Below, in pieces: positions 1 through 23,027 of a DNA stretch of 64,000 nt. The first letter of the stretch is position 1. Each line of letters opens with the position of its first letter. The position numbers and the translations under genes are program-made. The notes beneath the pieces are model-generated. The model was not told the DNA's origin, ran no database searches, and was given only the letters and a program-made list of their open reading frames with translations. Location of the stretch: assembly GCA_028752905.1 (NCBI GenBank), contig JAQNBH010000014.1, positions 24,093,299-24,157,298 on the forward strand, given 5' to 3'. This stretch comes from Cladorhizidae sp. MBARI D1340-BT2. Its lineage: Eukaryota > Porifera > Demospongiae > Poecilosclerida > Cladorhizidae.

Positions 1-56
1 ACAGCAAGCACATGTTTTCGTAGCAAGAAGCCCTAACCTACAGCATAACCCTATAT

Positions 57-370
57 ATATACATATATATATATATAAACAGTACCCATAACTTCCCTAG
101 CCCTAGCCCATGGCCCTAACTTCCCTAGCCCACAGCCCTAACTTCCCTAGCCCTAGCCCACAGCCCTAACTTCCCTAGCCCACAGCCCTAACTTCCCTAG
201 CCCTAGTCCACAGCCCTAACTTCCCTAGCCCTAGCTTAGAGCCATAACTTCCTAGCCCTAGCCCACAGCCCTAACTTCCCTAGCCCTAGCTTAGAGCCCT
301 AACTTCCCTAGCTCTAGCCCTAGTCCTAACTTCCCTAGCCCTAGCTACAGCCCTAGCCCTAGCCTGCATG
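57..370. repeat. AT microsatellite and telomere-like CCCTAA/CCCTAG minisatellite
   Basis: A short (AT)n run at about 53-78 is followed by a degenerate array of CCCTAACTTCCCTAGCC and CCCTAGCCCACAG blocks to about 370. The hexamer CCCTAA matches the complement of the metazoan telomere repeat but is mixed with CCCTAG and CTTCCCTAG, so this is interstitial telomere-like satellite rather than a clean telomere. Confidence 0.85.
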
Positions 371-511
371 CACTAACAGAAAAAAGCTACACTACATTTA
401 GCAAGTAAGAAATATCCTTCACTGCAATGTCTGCGAGAGGTTCCCGGCAGAACTGCACATCCCTGCAAACAATTCCACACAAGCGTGTGTTTGTGTTGAT
501 TCATCCCTTAC

Positions 512-11952
<11,441 letters not shown>

Positions 11953-11964
11953 CTGAGTGAAAAG

Positions 11965-12360
11965 TGGGGGGGGGGGGGGAGGAGGAAAGGGGGTGGGGGG
12001 AATTGAAATAGTCAGAGGGGACAGAGATGATAATTTAAATATTCACAGGGGTCAGGCGATGATGAAATATAAATATTCACAGGGGTCAGGGATGATGAAA
12101 TATAAATATTGACAGTGGCAGAGATGAAATTCAAATATTCGCAGGGGTCAGGGATGCTGAAATTTTAATATTCACACAGTGGTCAGGGATGCTGAAATTT
12201 AAATATGCACAGGGGTCAGGGATGAATATTGACAGTGGCAGAGATGAAATTCAAATATTCGCAGGGGTCAGGGAGGATGAAATTTTAATATTCACACAGG
12301 GGTCAGGGATGATAAAATTTAAATATGCACAGGGGGCAAGGGTGAATATTGAGGTGTTAC
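11965..12360. repeat. G-rich tract and about 37-bp minisatellite
   Basis: A G run at about 11968-11998 is followed by roughly nine copies of AAATATTCACAGGGGTCAGGGATGATGAAAT. Internal 100-bp blocks (CAGTGGCAGAGATGAAATTC) recur, so there is a higher-order step. Confidence 0.85.
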
Positions 12361-13660
12361 TGCACTGGAACCCTGGCAGTGACTTGAGCTGTGAATCTAA
12401 ACATGCTTTTGTGTCATAGCAACAGGTTTATGAAGTGGCTAGCACACAGGATGTCATTACTCACAAACATGGCAGTTTGAGGTCACTCACAGCCACCGAA
12501 CATGGTCCTGTACGTACTCGGGTCTGATTTGGGGAGGAGGGAATGCTAAAAACTCGCCTCATCCCCCCCCCCCCCCCCCCCCCGGAACTTAGATATAGGT
12601 AGGCAAAGTATTAAGTGCATACACGTATGGAGTCCATTTATCACTCCGTGTAATAGTCAGCTATAGTTAATCAGGAAAAAATGTTTATCATACATGTAGT
12701 CATGCCAACAGTGCAACTAACTCTTAAAATTGGCGGGGAATGGAAGATCATCTTGATAGAATTCAGCCATTTCTTGAAGTGAGTGCTGCATTCTTCAGCA
12801 CTGATGGTAACCAATATGGATGGTACTAAGTACATACCCTGTAAAGCTCTTGGATGATGAATACTAAAAACAGTCATCTAGTTCTGAGATCAAGTGGCCA
12901 ACAAGAGGAAAAGAGATACTACGACAGTAATATTCACTTGGAGAAATGGCAGAAACATTATCCTGTAACACTGGTGGCCACAAAGTCTATGCAAGGATGA
13001 CTATATACCACTACTCTGACACAGTTTCTCAAGTGTTGAACCATGGAGAGTGATGTGTATCTCTCCTAACTTTCAATGTTGCAGTCACATTGCCAATCAC
13101 ACCTAACTATATTCAGTCTGAAGACTGTTAAGGCTAGGACATACATTTACTTTTAACCAGCGTTGGCAATAAATAATTCAATCTGTTCTGCTAATTGCTA
13201 GCAAAAGTGTTGCGGCGTCAGTTATGGCATCTGCAGACCACTCAGTATTACCACCTGTCTCTGCCACAATAGAAGGATAAAGGGACTGGAAGAGGTTGAG
13301 AGCATCTAGTCACTGAACTCATTGAGTCTGGCAAGGTCTTTTAGCTTATGAACCACTGAGTCTGGTTGTGTATCATCAATAGACTTCTCCAGAATGCACT
13401 CACGTTTTGGATGAGCAGCAAAATGCATCAAAACTTGACCTACGAATACTTCATGCCAATGACCAATAACCACTAAGTTTAAGCAGTCACGCAGGGTTTC
13501 ATTTAGGGGGCACCCTTGGAACCTTTTTGCCCCCTCCCCCCCCCTTTGGAAATTGTATTATTAAAATTCATTAGAAACTTTGTCACATCTTTAACCATCA
13601 TGCCCCCCCCCCTTAAAATCCAGATTCCTCCAGTTGCCCCCCCCCCCCCCCCCCCCCCCC
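12361..13660. other. Unassigned sequence with C homopolymers
   Basis: Nothing coding is recognised. C runs lie at about 12566-12582 and 13637-13660. The segment 12605-12655 (AAGTGCATAC...GGAGTCCATTTATCACTCC) resembles the outer arm of the inverted repeat at 15250. Confidence 0.4.
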
Positions 13661-13745
13661 TTGGACAATTTTCTAAATGAAACCCTGCAGTGTGATGTGC
13701 AATGGAGATATAGTGCCAGAGGGTATTGAGAGTAGCAATGGCTGC

Positions 13746-13845
13746 NNNNNNNNNNNNNNNNNNNNNNNNNNNNNNNNNNNNNNNNNNNNNNNNNNNNNNN
13801 NNNNNNNNNNNNNNNNNNNNNNNNNNNNNNNNNNNNNNNNNNNNN
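13746..13845. other. Assembly gap of 100 N
   Basis: Exactly 100 N, a conventional placeholder for unknown length. It lies between a C homopolymer region and a 33-bp satellite, so collapsed repeat is likely missing. Confidence 0.99.
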
Positions 13846-13849
13846 GAAA

Positions 13850-14335
13850 GTCTAGGGCTAGGGCAAGGGAAGACTGGGGTATTCTAGGGCTAGGGGAAGG
13901 ATAAAGCTAGGGTATTCTAGGGCTAGGGCAAGGATAAAGCTAGGGTATTCCAAGGATAAAGCTAGGGTATTCTAGGGCTAGGGCAAGGATAAAGCTAGGG
14001 TATTCTAGGGCTAGGGCAAGGATAAAGCTAGGGTATTCTAGGGCTAGAGCAAGGAAAAAGCTAGGGTATTCTAGGGCTAGGGCATTCTAGGACTAGGGCA
14101 AGGATAAAGCTAGGGTATTCTAGGGCTAGGGCAAGGATAAAGCTAGGGCTAGGGCAAGGATAAAGCTAGGGTATTCTAGGGCTAGGGCAAGGATAAAGCT
14201 AGGGTATTCTAGGGCTAGGGCAAGGAAAAAGCTAGGGTATTCTAGGGCTAGGGCAAGGGAAGACTGAAGTATTCTAGGGATGTGGCTTGGAGTATTCTAG
14301 GGATATGGCTAGGGGTATTCTAGGGCTAGGGACAT
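13850..14335. repeat. 33-bp minisatellite, about 14 copies
   Basis: The unit is TCTAGGGCTAGGGCAAGGAT plus AAAGCTAGGGTAT. CTAGGG blocks are the complement of the CCCTAG blocks at the window start and at about 9570, so this belongs to the same G-rich telomere-like sequence class. Copies decay after 14270. Confidence 0.92.
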
Positions 14336-15240
14336 CACCAAGTATCCCGGCATTGTCCTAGGAAAGGGTGTGGAGTTACTCGGCACAATATTCCACACCC
14401 TCTACAGTCATGTGATCCACAATGATGCTCCACCTGGAGGCGGGAGACAGCTGAGTGGCCTCGCCCACTGCACCCTAAGGCTCGATCACAACATGCTGTG
14501 TTGGAGACACAAACTCATTTCTATGCGCTCTAACCTCGCCTATATGACGTGTCCAACAGGGAACTTTCAACGGGGGGGGGGGGGGGGGGGGGGGGGGGTA
14601 TTTACACGTACGTACAAAAACAAGAAATGGCTTGGAATAAATCAATTAGGCCAGGTGGCATGTGATATGGGTATGGCACACCTCACGGCCGGCACAGTGC
14701 CCGGGTACGGTGTACTTTAGTGTCGATGCGATGTTTAGAAGCTATCTATGCATGTTCTCCAATACACATACCCATGCTGCTTGTGTGTAGTGTGTGTGTA
14801 GGGGGGGGGGGGGGGGGGGCATGTCAGGGAGGAACAGGCTGCTGGCGGTTTTGCTGTGACGTCATAAAAATATGAGAGGGGAGCTTAATGAATTTTGAAC
14901 TTCGAACAGCTAGCTTCTGAGGGAGGCTCAGAGGAACAGGATGCAGGTTACTCCCATAATGTTGGTCACCGGCAAGAAATCACTCGGTATGTGAGTCCAG
15001 CAATGCCCCCACCAGCAGCCCCACCTTGACAAACTGGCACCTGCACAGTCCAACCCATTAACAGCCGCTAGTTGTACCAATTACTGTACCATCTGTTCAG
15101 CTTGTACCAACTACTGTACCATCTGTTCAGCTTGTACCAATTACTGTACCATCTGTTCAGCTTTTGCAAACACACCATAATCAGGCACATCGGGTGTAAG
15201 GGAAGGGGTGGGGCTATGTAGGAGTGGAAGGCAACTATTT
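14336..15240. other. Unassigned sequence with G homopolymers and a 35-bp triplication
   Basis: G runs lie at about 14573-14598 and 14801-14819. TACTGTACCATCTGTTCAGC plus TTGTACCAAT repeats three times at about 15070-15165. The open frame 14370-14650 is not recognised. Confidence 0.5.
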
Positions 15241-15609
15241 GCAACTATTTAAGTGCATACGGCATGAAGTCTGTTTATTGCTCCGTGTAATGGACTTGTG
15301 TGCCCCACACACTTGACCTCTCACAGTCTGGCTCTCCTCAGCTCCTGCAGCACACCTCACTCATTTCCTGTTCCCATGTCTGTCTTAATCATTCTTTTTG
15401 GTTCATAGTTACCCTGAACCATCTCCTAGCAGTGCCATTAAGAGCAGCTGCAGAATTACAATATTGCAGTACACATACACACACATATATGGAGGCTGTT
15501 TAATGGTCCGTGTGATTCACGTAAGTTTGCACGCCTCAGGCATTCCCCGCCCCCATGATTATTTATAAAGTGCCTCACCCTCGCCGATCAACTTAAAGTT
15601 TGTCTCTCA

Positions 15610-16345
15610 CTGTTTCCAGGTGCCCCAGCTTCCTCCATCATTCAACTGCTCACTGTTTCCAGGTGCTCCAGCCTCCTCCATCATTCAACTGCTCACTGTT
15701 TCCAGGTGCCCCAGCCTCCTCCATCATTCAACTGCTCACTGTTTCCAGGTGCTCCAGCCTCCTCCATCATTCAACTGCTCACTGTTTCCAGGTGCCCCAG
15801 CTTCCTCCATCATTCAACTGCTCACTGTTTCCAGGTGCCCCAGCTTCCTCCATCATTCAACTGCTCACTGTTTCCAGGTGCCCCAGCTTCCTCCATCACT
15901 GCTCACTGTTTCCAGGTGCTCCAGCCTCCTCCATCATTCAACTGCTCACTGTTTCCAGGTGCCCCAGCTTCCTCCATCATTCAACTGCTCACTGTTTCCA
16001 GGTGCCCCAGCTTCCTCCATCATTCAACTGCTCACTGTTTCCAGGTGCCCCAGCTTACTCCATCATTCAACTGCTCACTGTTTCCAGGTGCCCCAGCTTC
16101 CTCCATCATTCAACTGCTCACTGTTTCCAGGTGCTCCAGCCTCCTCCATCATTCAACTGCTCACTGTTTCCAGGTGCCCCAGCTTCCTCCATCATTCAAC
16201 TGCTCACTGTTTCCAGATGCACCAGCTTCCTCCATCATTCAACTGCTCACTGTTTCCAGGTGCTCCAGCCTCCTCCATCATTCACTGCTCACTGTTTCCA
16301 GATGCACCAGCTTCCTCCATCATTCAACTGCTCACTGTTTCTAGG
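15610..16345. repeat. 43-bp minisatellite, about 17 copies
   Basis: The unit is GTGCCCCAGCTTCCTCCATC plus ATTCAACTGCTCACTGTTTCCAG. Because 43 is not a multiple of three, the array is open in all three plus frames and each frame cycles through the same 43-residue pattern. The 255-, 260- and 212-codon ORFs are therefore artefacts of one satellite. Confidence 0.95.
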
Positions 16346-16681
16346 GCACTACTTGAACAAGAACTAATTGCCGAGCAATGCAAAACACTGTACCATTCAT
16401 GAAAACACTTTTTGCCTCGGGCATACATTACGTCGTTCATCATAATGAGCAATAAATGACCTTTGATCCCCGTCCAGCCACATGAAGTCGATGGGATTGT
16501 GTGATCTAACACTTTTACACTTAAATAATTCTACCATTTGCTGCTTTAATTAAAGACAGAAGGAAGAAAAGATAAATGGCCTTCATGTACGTACATATAA
16601 ACTGCAAGAGACTGCTCGGCCTAACTATGGAACCAAATAGAACAATTAAGATGGACATGGGAGCAGGAAATAAGCAAGAAG

Positions 16682-17305
16682 GAGCACAAGTGTGCTGCAG
16701 GAGCTGAGGAGTGCCAGACTGTGAGAGGTCACAAGTGTGCTGCAAGAGCTGAGGAGAGCCAGGCTGTGAGAGGTCACAAGTGTGCTGCAGGAGCTGAGGA
16801 GTGCCAGGCTATGAGAGGACACAAGTGTGCTGAGGAGCTGAGGAGAGCCAGGCTGTGAGAGGTCACAAGTGTGCTGCAGGAGCTGAGGAGAGCCAGGCTG
16901 TGAGAGGGCACAAGTGTGCTGAGGAGCTGAGGAGAGCCAGGCTATGAGAGGACACAAGTGTGCTGAGGAGCTGAGGAGAGCCAGACTGTGAGAGGTCACA
17001 AGTGTGCTGAGGAGCTGAGGAGAGCCAGGCTGTGAGAGGACACAAGTGTGCTGAGGAGCTGAGGAGAGCCAGGCTGTGAGAGGTCACAAGTGTGCTGAGG
17101 AGCTGAGGAGTGCCAGGCTGTGAGAGGTCACAAGTGTGCTGCAGGAGCTGAGGAGAGTCAGGCTATGAGAGGACACAAGTGTGCTGAGGAGCTGAGGAGA
17201 GCCAGACTGTGAGAGGTCACAAGTGTGCTGAGGAGCTGAGGAGTGCCAGGCTGTGAGAGGGCACAAGTGTGCTGAGGAGCTGAGGAGAGCCAGGCTGTGA
17301 AAGGT
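16682..17305. repeat. 44-47-bp minisatellite, about 13 copies
   Basis: The unit is CACAAGTGTGCTGAGGAGCT plus GAGGAGAGCCAGGCTGTGAGAGGT. A GCA insertion (CTGCAGGAGC for CTGAGGAGC) marks a longer sub-type. A single copy in opposite orientation is at 15308-15356. Confidence 0.93.
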
Positions 17306-17454
17306 CAAGCGGGTGGCGCACGTACGTCCATTATACAGAGCAATGCACTTTGGCCTCCACCCACACATTCTCACACCCCTTTGCTCCCGACACACAATGT
17401 TTGAACATAGCCTAGTGCAGTAATAATCTTATTTTAATTAGGAGATTAAAAACC

Positions 17455-17705
17455 ATGCACCCCCACACACCCTGCATACACCCACACACCCTGCACACAC
17501 CCACACACCCTGCATACACCCACACACCCTGCATACACCCATACACCCTGCATACACCCACACACCCACACACCGTGCACACACCCACACACCGTGCACA
17601 CACCCACACACCCTGCATACACCCACACACACACACACACACCCTGCATACATCCACACACCATGCATACACCCACACACCCTGCACACACCCTTCATAC
17701 ACCCA
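17455..17705. repeat. CA-rich minisatellite (ACCCTGCATACACCCACAC)
   Basis: About 13 units of 18-19 bp, with a pure (CA)n patch near 17625. Confidence 0.9.
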
Positions 17706-17904
17706 CAAGCACAAGCGATGACATGGTAACTATGGGAGTGACCACTCCCCTCACAAGGCACCACCAATAACCACCAACTCCCACCCACTTCAAATTACAC
17801 ATACAGTACGTAGTCTGCCATCTACCCAGGGAAAACAACAACTGTTCAGAAAGAAAAAAACATGCACACACCAAATACTGCACTTGAGGCTACAAACTCC
17901 TCCT

Positions 17905-19512
17905 GTCAACTTTATAGAGTAACTGACTGGAACCTTATAGAGCATGCTCCACCTGTAACTAGTACTTTATAGAGTAACTGACTGGAACCTTACAGAGCAA
18001 GCTCCACCTGTAACTAGTACTTTATAGAGCAACTGACTGTAACCTTATAGAACAAGCTCCACCTGTAACTAGTACTTTATAGAGTAACTGACTGGAACCT
18101 TATAGAGCAAGCTCCACCTGTAACTAGTACTTTATAGAGCAACTGACTGGAACCTTATAGAGCAAGCTCCACCTGTAACTAGTACTTTATAGAGTAACTG
18201 ACTGTAACCTTAGAGCAAGCTCCACCTGTAACTAGTACTTTATAGAGCAACTGACTGGAACCTTATAGAGCAAGCTCCACGTGTAACTAGTACTTTATAG
18301 AGCAACTGACTGGAACCTTATAGAGCAAGCTCCACCTGTAACTACACTTTATAGAGCAACTGACTGGAACCTTATAGAGCAAGCTCCACCTGTAACTAGT
18401 ACTTTATAGAGTAACTGACTGTAACCTTATAGAGCAAGCTCCACCTGTAACTAGTACTTTATAGAGTAACTGACTGTAACCTTATAGAGCAAGCTCCACC
18501 TGTAACTAGTACTTTATAGAGTAACTGACTGTAACCTTATAGAGCAAGCTCCACCTGTAACTAGTACTTTATAGAGTAACTGACTGTAACCTTATAGAGC
18601 AAGTTCCACCTGTAACTAGTACTTTATAGAGCAACTGACTGTAACCTTATAGAACAAGCTCCACCTGTAACTAGTACTTTATAGAGTAACTGACTGGAAC
18701 CTTATAGAGCAAGCTCCACCTGTAACTAGTACTTTATAGAGTAACTGACTGGAACCTTATAGAGCAAGCTCCACCTGTAACTAGTACTTTATAGAGCAAC
18801 TGACTGGAACCTTATAGAGCAAGCTCCACCTGTAACTAGTACTTTATAGAGCAACTGACTGGAACCTTATAGAGCAAGCTCCACCTGTAACTAGTACTTT
18901 ATAGAGTAACTGACTGGAACCTTATAGAGCAAGCTCCACGTGTAACTAGTACTTTATAGAGCAACTGACTGGAACCTTATAGAGCAAGCTCCACCTGTAA
19001 CTAGTACTTTATAGAGCAACTGACTGGAACCTTATAGAACAAGCTCCACCTGTAACTAGTACTTTATAGAGCAACTGACTGGAACCTTATAGAGCAAGCT
19101 CCACCTGTAACTAGTACTTTATAGAGTAACTGACTGTAACCTTATAGAGCAAGCTCCACCTGTAACTAGTACTTTATAGAGTAACTGACTGTAACCTTAT
19201 AGAGCAAGCTCCACCTGTAACTAGTACTTTATAGAATTGACTGGAACCTTATAGAGCAAGCTCCACCTGTAACTAGTACTTTATAGAGTAACTGACTGTA
19301 ACCTTATAGAGCAAGCTCCACCTGTAACTAGTACTTTATAGAGTAACTGACTGTAACCTTATAGAGCAAGCTCCACCTGTAACTAGTACTTTATAGAATT
19401 GACTGGAACCTTATAGAGCAAGCTCCACCTGTAACTAGTACTTTATAGAGTAACTGACTGTAACCTTATAGAGCAAGCTCCACCTGTAACTAGTACTTTA
19501 TAGAGCAGGTCC
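17905..19512. repeat. 55-bp minisatellite, about 29 copies
   Basis: The unit is CTAGTACTTTATAGAGTAAC then TGACTGTAACCTTATAGAGC then AAGCTCCACCTGTAA. Variants alternate (GAGTAAC/GAGCAAC, CTGTAACC/CTGGAACC), and two copies near 19230 and 19393 share the same short deletion (ATAGAATTGACTGG), pointing to duplication of multi-unit blocks. Confidence 0.95.
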
Positions 19513-19574
19513 ACCTCTGACTGGAACTGACAGCTTTAAAGAAATTTTTCTAAATCTGTATTGCCACGCTAGTT

Positions 19575-20645
19575 GGTGTGTAGTCCTACAGTACCTGTAC
19601 TGCCATGCTATAGTTGGTATGTACATGTACAATGTAGTCCTACCTGTACTGCCATGCTAGTTGGTGTGTAGTCCTACCTGTACTGCCATGCTAGTTGGTG
19701 TGTAGTCCTACCTGTACTGCCATGCTAGTTGGTGTGTAGTCCTACCTGTACTGCCATGCTAGTTGGTGTGTAGTCCTACCTGTACTGCCATGCTAGTTGG
19801 TGTGCAGTCCTACCTGTACTGCCATGCTAGTTGGTGTGTAGTCCTACCTGTACTGCCATGCTAGTTGGTATGTAGTCTTACCCATGCTAGTTGGTATGTA
19901 GTCTTACCTGTACTGCCATGGTAGTTGGTATTTTGGTGGATTGCTAAATTACACTTGATAAGAATCCAAAACGGCATGAGTGAATTCCATTGAGGTGAAT
20001 GTCATTACCTATATGCAGAATATCAATCACCTGATTGTGGTGTGTGGTGGAATCACCTGATTGTGTGTGTGGTGTGATTACTAACTTCATGATGTAATGT
20101 TTGGTGTATGGCAACAGTTATTCATAAGTTCATAAGTCCACTACAGTATGTAGTCCTACCTGTACTGTGTTAGTTGGGGTGTAGTCCTACCTGTATTGCC
20201 ATGCTAGTTGGTGTGTAGTCCTACCTGTACTGCCATGCTAGTTGCTGTGTAGTCCTACCTGTACTGCCATGCTAGTTGGTGTGTAGTCCTCCTACCTGTA
20301 CTGCCATGCTAGTTGGTGTGTAGTCCTACCTGTACTGCCATGCTAGTTGGCGTGTAGTCCTACCTGTACTGCCATGCTAGTTGGTGTGTAGTCCTACCTG
20401 TACTGCCATGCTAGTTGGTGTGTAGTCCTACCTGTACTGCCATGCTAGTTGGTGTGTAGTCCTACCTGTACTGCCATGCTAGTTGGTGTGTAGTCCTACC
20501 TGTACTGCCATGCTAGTTGGTGTGTAGTCCTACCTGTACTGCCATGCTAGTTGGTATGTAGTCCTACCTGTACTGCCATGCTAGTAGGTGTGTAGTCCTA
20601 CCTGTACTGCCATGCTAGTTGGCTGCCATGCTAGTTGGCATGTAA
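19575..20645. repeat. 34-bp satellite, block A
   Basis: The unit is TAGTCCTACCTGTACTGCCA plus TGCTAGTTGGTGTG. The array is interrupted at about 19935-20150 by unrelated sequence. The same family in the same orientation returns at 30805-32246. Confidence 0.95.
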
Positions 20646-20712
20646 GCTAGTGTCAATCTCTCTGCTTTTGGAGATCAATGAAGCTCACTCCCAGAGGTTC
20701 TTCTGGGAGAGC

Positions 20713-20717
20713 ATCTC
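20713..20717 (+). other. Target-site duplication ATCTC, left
   Basis: ATCTC directly precedes the TGTCGAGG start of the 5' LTR and recurs right after the 3' LTR at 26776-26780. Confidence 0.93.
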
Positions 20718-21194
20718 TGTCGAGGGCAGAACCCTCAACACCGGCCATGGCTGGCCTGGACTGACCCTTGGTCACAGACTCAGTAGAATACTTATTAATT
20801 ATCCCATAATTATCATGCGTTACCACAGTTATCGTTGACACACACACAGTTACTAAATGAATGGTATGCTCACTTGTGTTTCATCTCTTATCACCCCCTT
20901 TCACACCTGTGTCAGTATGGACTTTATGCGTGCCTACCTATTGTTAGTATAGTTGGCTTTGGCCAGTGTATGTATGTATGTGTGTGCAGTCATGTGCTGG
21001 CTGGCAGGGTATTTAAACCCTGACAGCCAATCCTTGTGGCAGTCTTGTTCTAAGTCGTAGCTTGTCATCAATTATATTAACAAACCTAAATTTCTCTGGT
21101 TATAGTTGAGGCTAGGTTACTGAGAGCTAGACTCTGGTGGCAGCAATAATAGCTTACACCATTGTGGAGGGATAGCCAGAGCTGAACCCCCACA
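20718..21194 (+). repeat. 5' LTR
   Basis: Begins TGTCGAGGGCAGAACC and ends AGCTGAACCCCCACA (TG..CA). It contains GGTATTTAAACCCTG as a likely TATA region near 21007-21021. Immediately downstream, CGTGGTGGCAGCGGTGCC is the probable primer-binding region. Confidence 0.95.
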
Positions 21195-21310
21195 CGTGGT
21201 GGCAGCGGTGCCAGTTGAGTTGTACAAGAACAACTACTGAAGAACTCATCAGGCCATCAAATACTTCGTTGCTCAGGCGAGTTACCGAATATTTAACTAT
21301 TATCCTAGTG

Positions 21311-22948
21311 ATGGACGCTCCCAACTACCATAACACCAGATCCACTACTCATCAGCCCACGCCGGACCACGACTCAGAGATCGACGCCGCCAGGGCTGGG
21401 AACGACATAGTGCTGGAGCACTCCTCATTCTCGCTGTCTACTGTAACAGCGCCTCACAGAGACCCCATGGACATCTTGTCCCAGGCGGTGGCGGCGTTGG
21501 TCGCATCGACGGCGGAGGAAAAGAAGGCCAGGTTGGAGAGAGAGGAAGATACGAGAGGGAGACGAGAGTTTGAGGATACACGACTCCGACGTTGGGAAAA
21601 TGCAGAGACAGATCGACAGGCCAGACTTATTAAGCTGGAAAGTGATCAAGCCGAAAGGGAGAAGGCTGCAAAGGAAGCCTCTGAGAAGGAGGCGGAAGCT
21701 AGGGAAACAGCAAGACAGGCTGACCTAGTCGCCAGAAAGCAGAATTCTATCATTCAATCGATGCAGAAGTTGGATGACCATTCAGACCCAGAATCCTACC
21801 TAGCCGCATTCGAACTGTCAATGGCTGAGGGTAGGTTTGCAGAAGAGGAATGGATCAGGATTCTAAGGAAGCTTCTATCTGGAAAGGTGCTCTCAACCTT
21901 TCAGGAGCTAGGCGTAACTTCGTCGACACCTTACCAGTCGATGAAAACGACTCTATTAGAACGACTCGGCTTCACAGAGGAAAAGTCCAGACGAACGGTA
22001 TGGAGAAGCCACCCAGGCGATTACCAGTCTCCACGGGATCATCTCGCTCTTATAGTGAAGGGCATACAAAGATTGGCAAACCATGTCGAAACCAAGGAAG
22101 ACCACATGTTCGAACAATTTCGAGGTGTCCTAGCCTTATATTATTCAGCGGAAGTGTGCCACGCCCTACGGAAGAAGGAATACTGCACGCTACAGGAGAT
22201 GGTGGACGAGCTAGAAGCCATCTGGGAGTCCAAGTCAGCAGTAGACAAGACCCGAATGCACAAGTTTCCAGCAGAGTCACCCCAAGGAGCGAGGAGGAGT
22301 CACGATAGATGGACCAGGCCCAAAGAAGGATCACCTACTGGTGGAGAAGGTGGGTACCCTAATAGGGCTGGGGGTGGGGGTAAGCCTACCTGGTATGGTG
22401 AGGGTGGTCAAAGGTCTCCCGGGGCAGGGAATCAGGGGGCCCAATTCCTGTCTAGGACAATTGTTTGTTTTGGATGTGGGAAGCCAGGCCACATTAGGAG
22501 GGAATGCCCAGAGCCCACACCTAAGCTGGCAAGGATCCAATCAGACCCTGAGACTGATGATTGCCCAGACGTGAAAATAGCGGGTAGCATTAGTGGCAGA
22601 CCCTGCAAATGTATTCTCGATACAGGGGCTAATAGAACAGCTGTACCTGCCCATATGATCAAACCCCACCAATACACAGGCAGACAAGGGGAGGCCATGT
22701 TGGCTAACCATGCTGTTCATAGCCTTAAGACTGCCAAGGTGGACATTACTGTGCAGAGGGTGACTAAGTCTCTTGAGGTTTTTGTTATCACAGCAGAGGC
22801 AGATAATGTCCTTCTAGGTAGGGATCACCCATGGGTAAAGTCATCAAACCCCACCAATACACAGGCAGACAAGGGGAGGCCATGTTGGCTAACCATGCTG
22901 TTCATAGCCTTAAGACTGCCAAGGTGGACATTACTGTGCAGAGGGTGA
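21311..22948 (+). CDS. Gag-protease of the integrase-first retrotransposon
   Basis: The frame is open from 21215; the ATG at 21311 (MDAPNYHNTRS) is the more plausible start since it follows untranslated leader. Gag has a charged coiled-coil segment (about 21500-21760, rich in ER/AR/KE), a capsid-like region, and one CCHC knuckle CFGCGKPGHIRRECPEP near 22465-22515. The aspartic protease follows with ILDTGANRTAVPA (catalytic D-T-G) near 22615. The protease part runs through the first copy of a 185-bp duplication and then shifts frame in the second copy, ending at 22948. Confidence 0.9.
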   Translation: MDAPNYHNTRSTTHQPTPDHDSEIDAARAGNDIVLEHSSFSLSTVTAPHRDPMDILSQAVAALVASTAEEKKARLEREEDTRGRREFEDTRLRRWENAETDRQARLIKLESDQAEREKAAKEASEKEAEARETARQADLVARKQNSIIQSMQKLDDHSDPESYLAAFELSMAEGRFAEEEWIRILRKLLSGKVLSTFQELGVTSSTPYQSMKTTLLERLGFTEEKSRRTVWRSHPGDYQSPRDHLALIVKGIQRLANHVETKEDHMFEQFRGVLALYYSAEVCHALRKKEYCTLQEMVDELEAIWESKSAVDKTRMHKFPAESPQGARRSHDRWTRPKEGSPTGGEGGYPNRAGGGGKPTWYGEGGQRSPGAGNQGAQFLSRTIVCFGCGKPGHIRRECPEPTPKLARIQSDPETDDCPDVKIAGSISGRPCKCILDTGANRTAVPAHMIKPHQYTGRQGEAMLANHAVHSLKTAKVDITVQRVTKSLEVFVITAEADNVLLGRDHPWVKSSNPTNTQADKGRPCWLTMLFIALRLPRWTLLCRG

Positions 22949-23027
22949 CTAAGTCTCTTGAGGTTTTTGTTATCACAGCAGAGGCAGATAATGTCCTTCT
23001 AGGTAGGGATCACCCATGGGTAAAGTC
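22658..23027 (+). repeat. 185-bp direct tandem duplication inside the protease
   Basis: Bases 22658-22842 and 22843-23027 appear identical. The period (185) is not a multiple of three, so it separates gag-pro from pol into two frames. It arose after, or close to the time of, insertion, or it is an assembly error. Confidence 0.95.

Larger units (their letters stand above)
15245..17345. mobile_element. Foldback-like inverted-repeat structure enclosing the 43-bp satellite
   Basis: The sequence at 15250-15510 matches, in reverse complement, the sequence from 17345 down to 16560. Shared blocks are the outer GTCCATTA.AC.GAGCAAT, then GAC(C/C)T.TCACAG.CTGGCTCTCC, then the inner CCTG(T/C)TCCCATGTC(T/C).TCTTAAT. 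The right arm carries about 13 tandem copies of a unit present once in the left arm, and the loop is the 43-bp array. Foldback-type elements have repeat-filled arms like these. No target duplication was confirmed. Confidence 0.5.

Noticed and set aside
1..370. True chromosome end
   Set aside because: Repeats are heterogeneous, begin after unique sequence and are not pure TTAGGG/CCCTAA.
419..500. Final B3GAT exon directly after the 512 donor
   Set aside because: An acceptor-like ttgtttgcag exists, but the following frame does not give the VWHTRTE-type C-terminus and reads unlike the family.
14370..14720. 116-codon plus-strand ORF as a possible host exon or the missing GT43 5' exon
   Set aside because: No similarity in any frame on either strand and it runs through a G homopolymer.
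15600..16402. Three overlapping ORFs of 212-260 codons
   Set aside because: Frame-cycling readings of one 43-bp satellite with no start context or homology.
20635..21023. Short ORFs over the 5' LTR
   Set aside because: They lie in the LTR and its flank, with no conserved motif, and the same frames recur in the 3' LTR.
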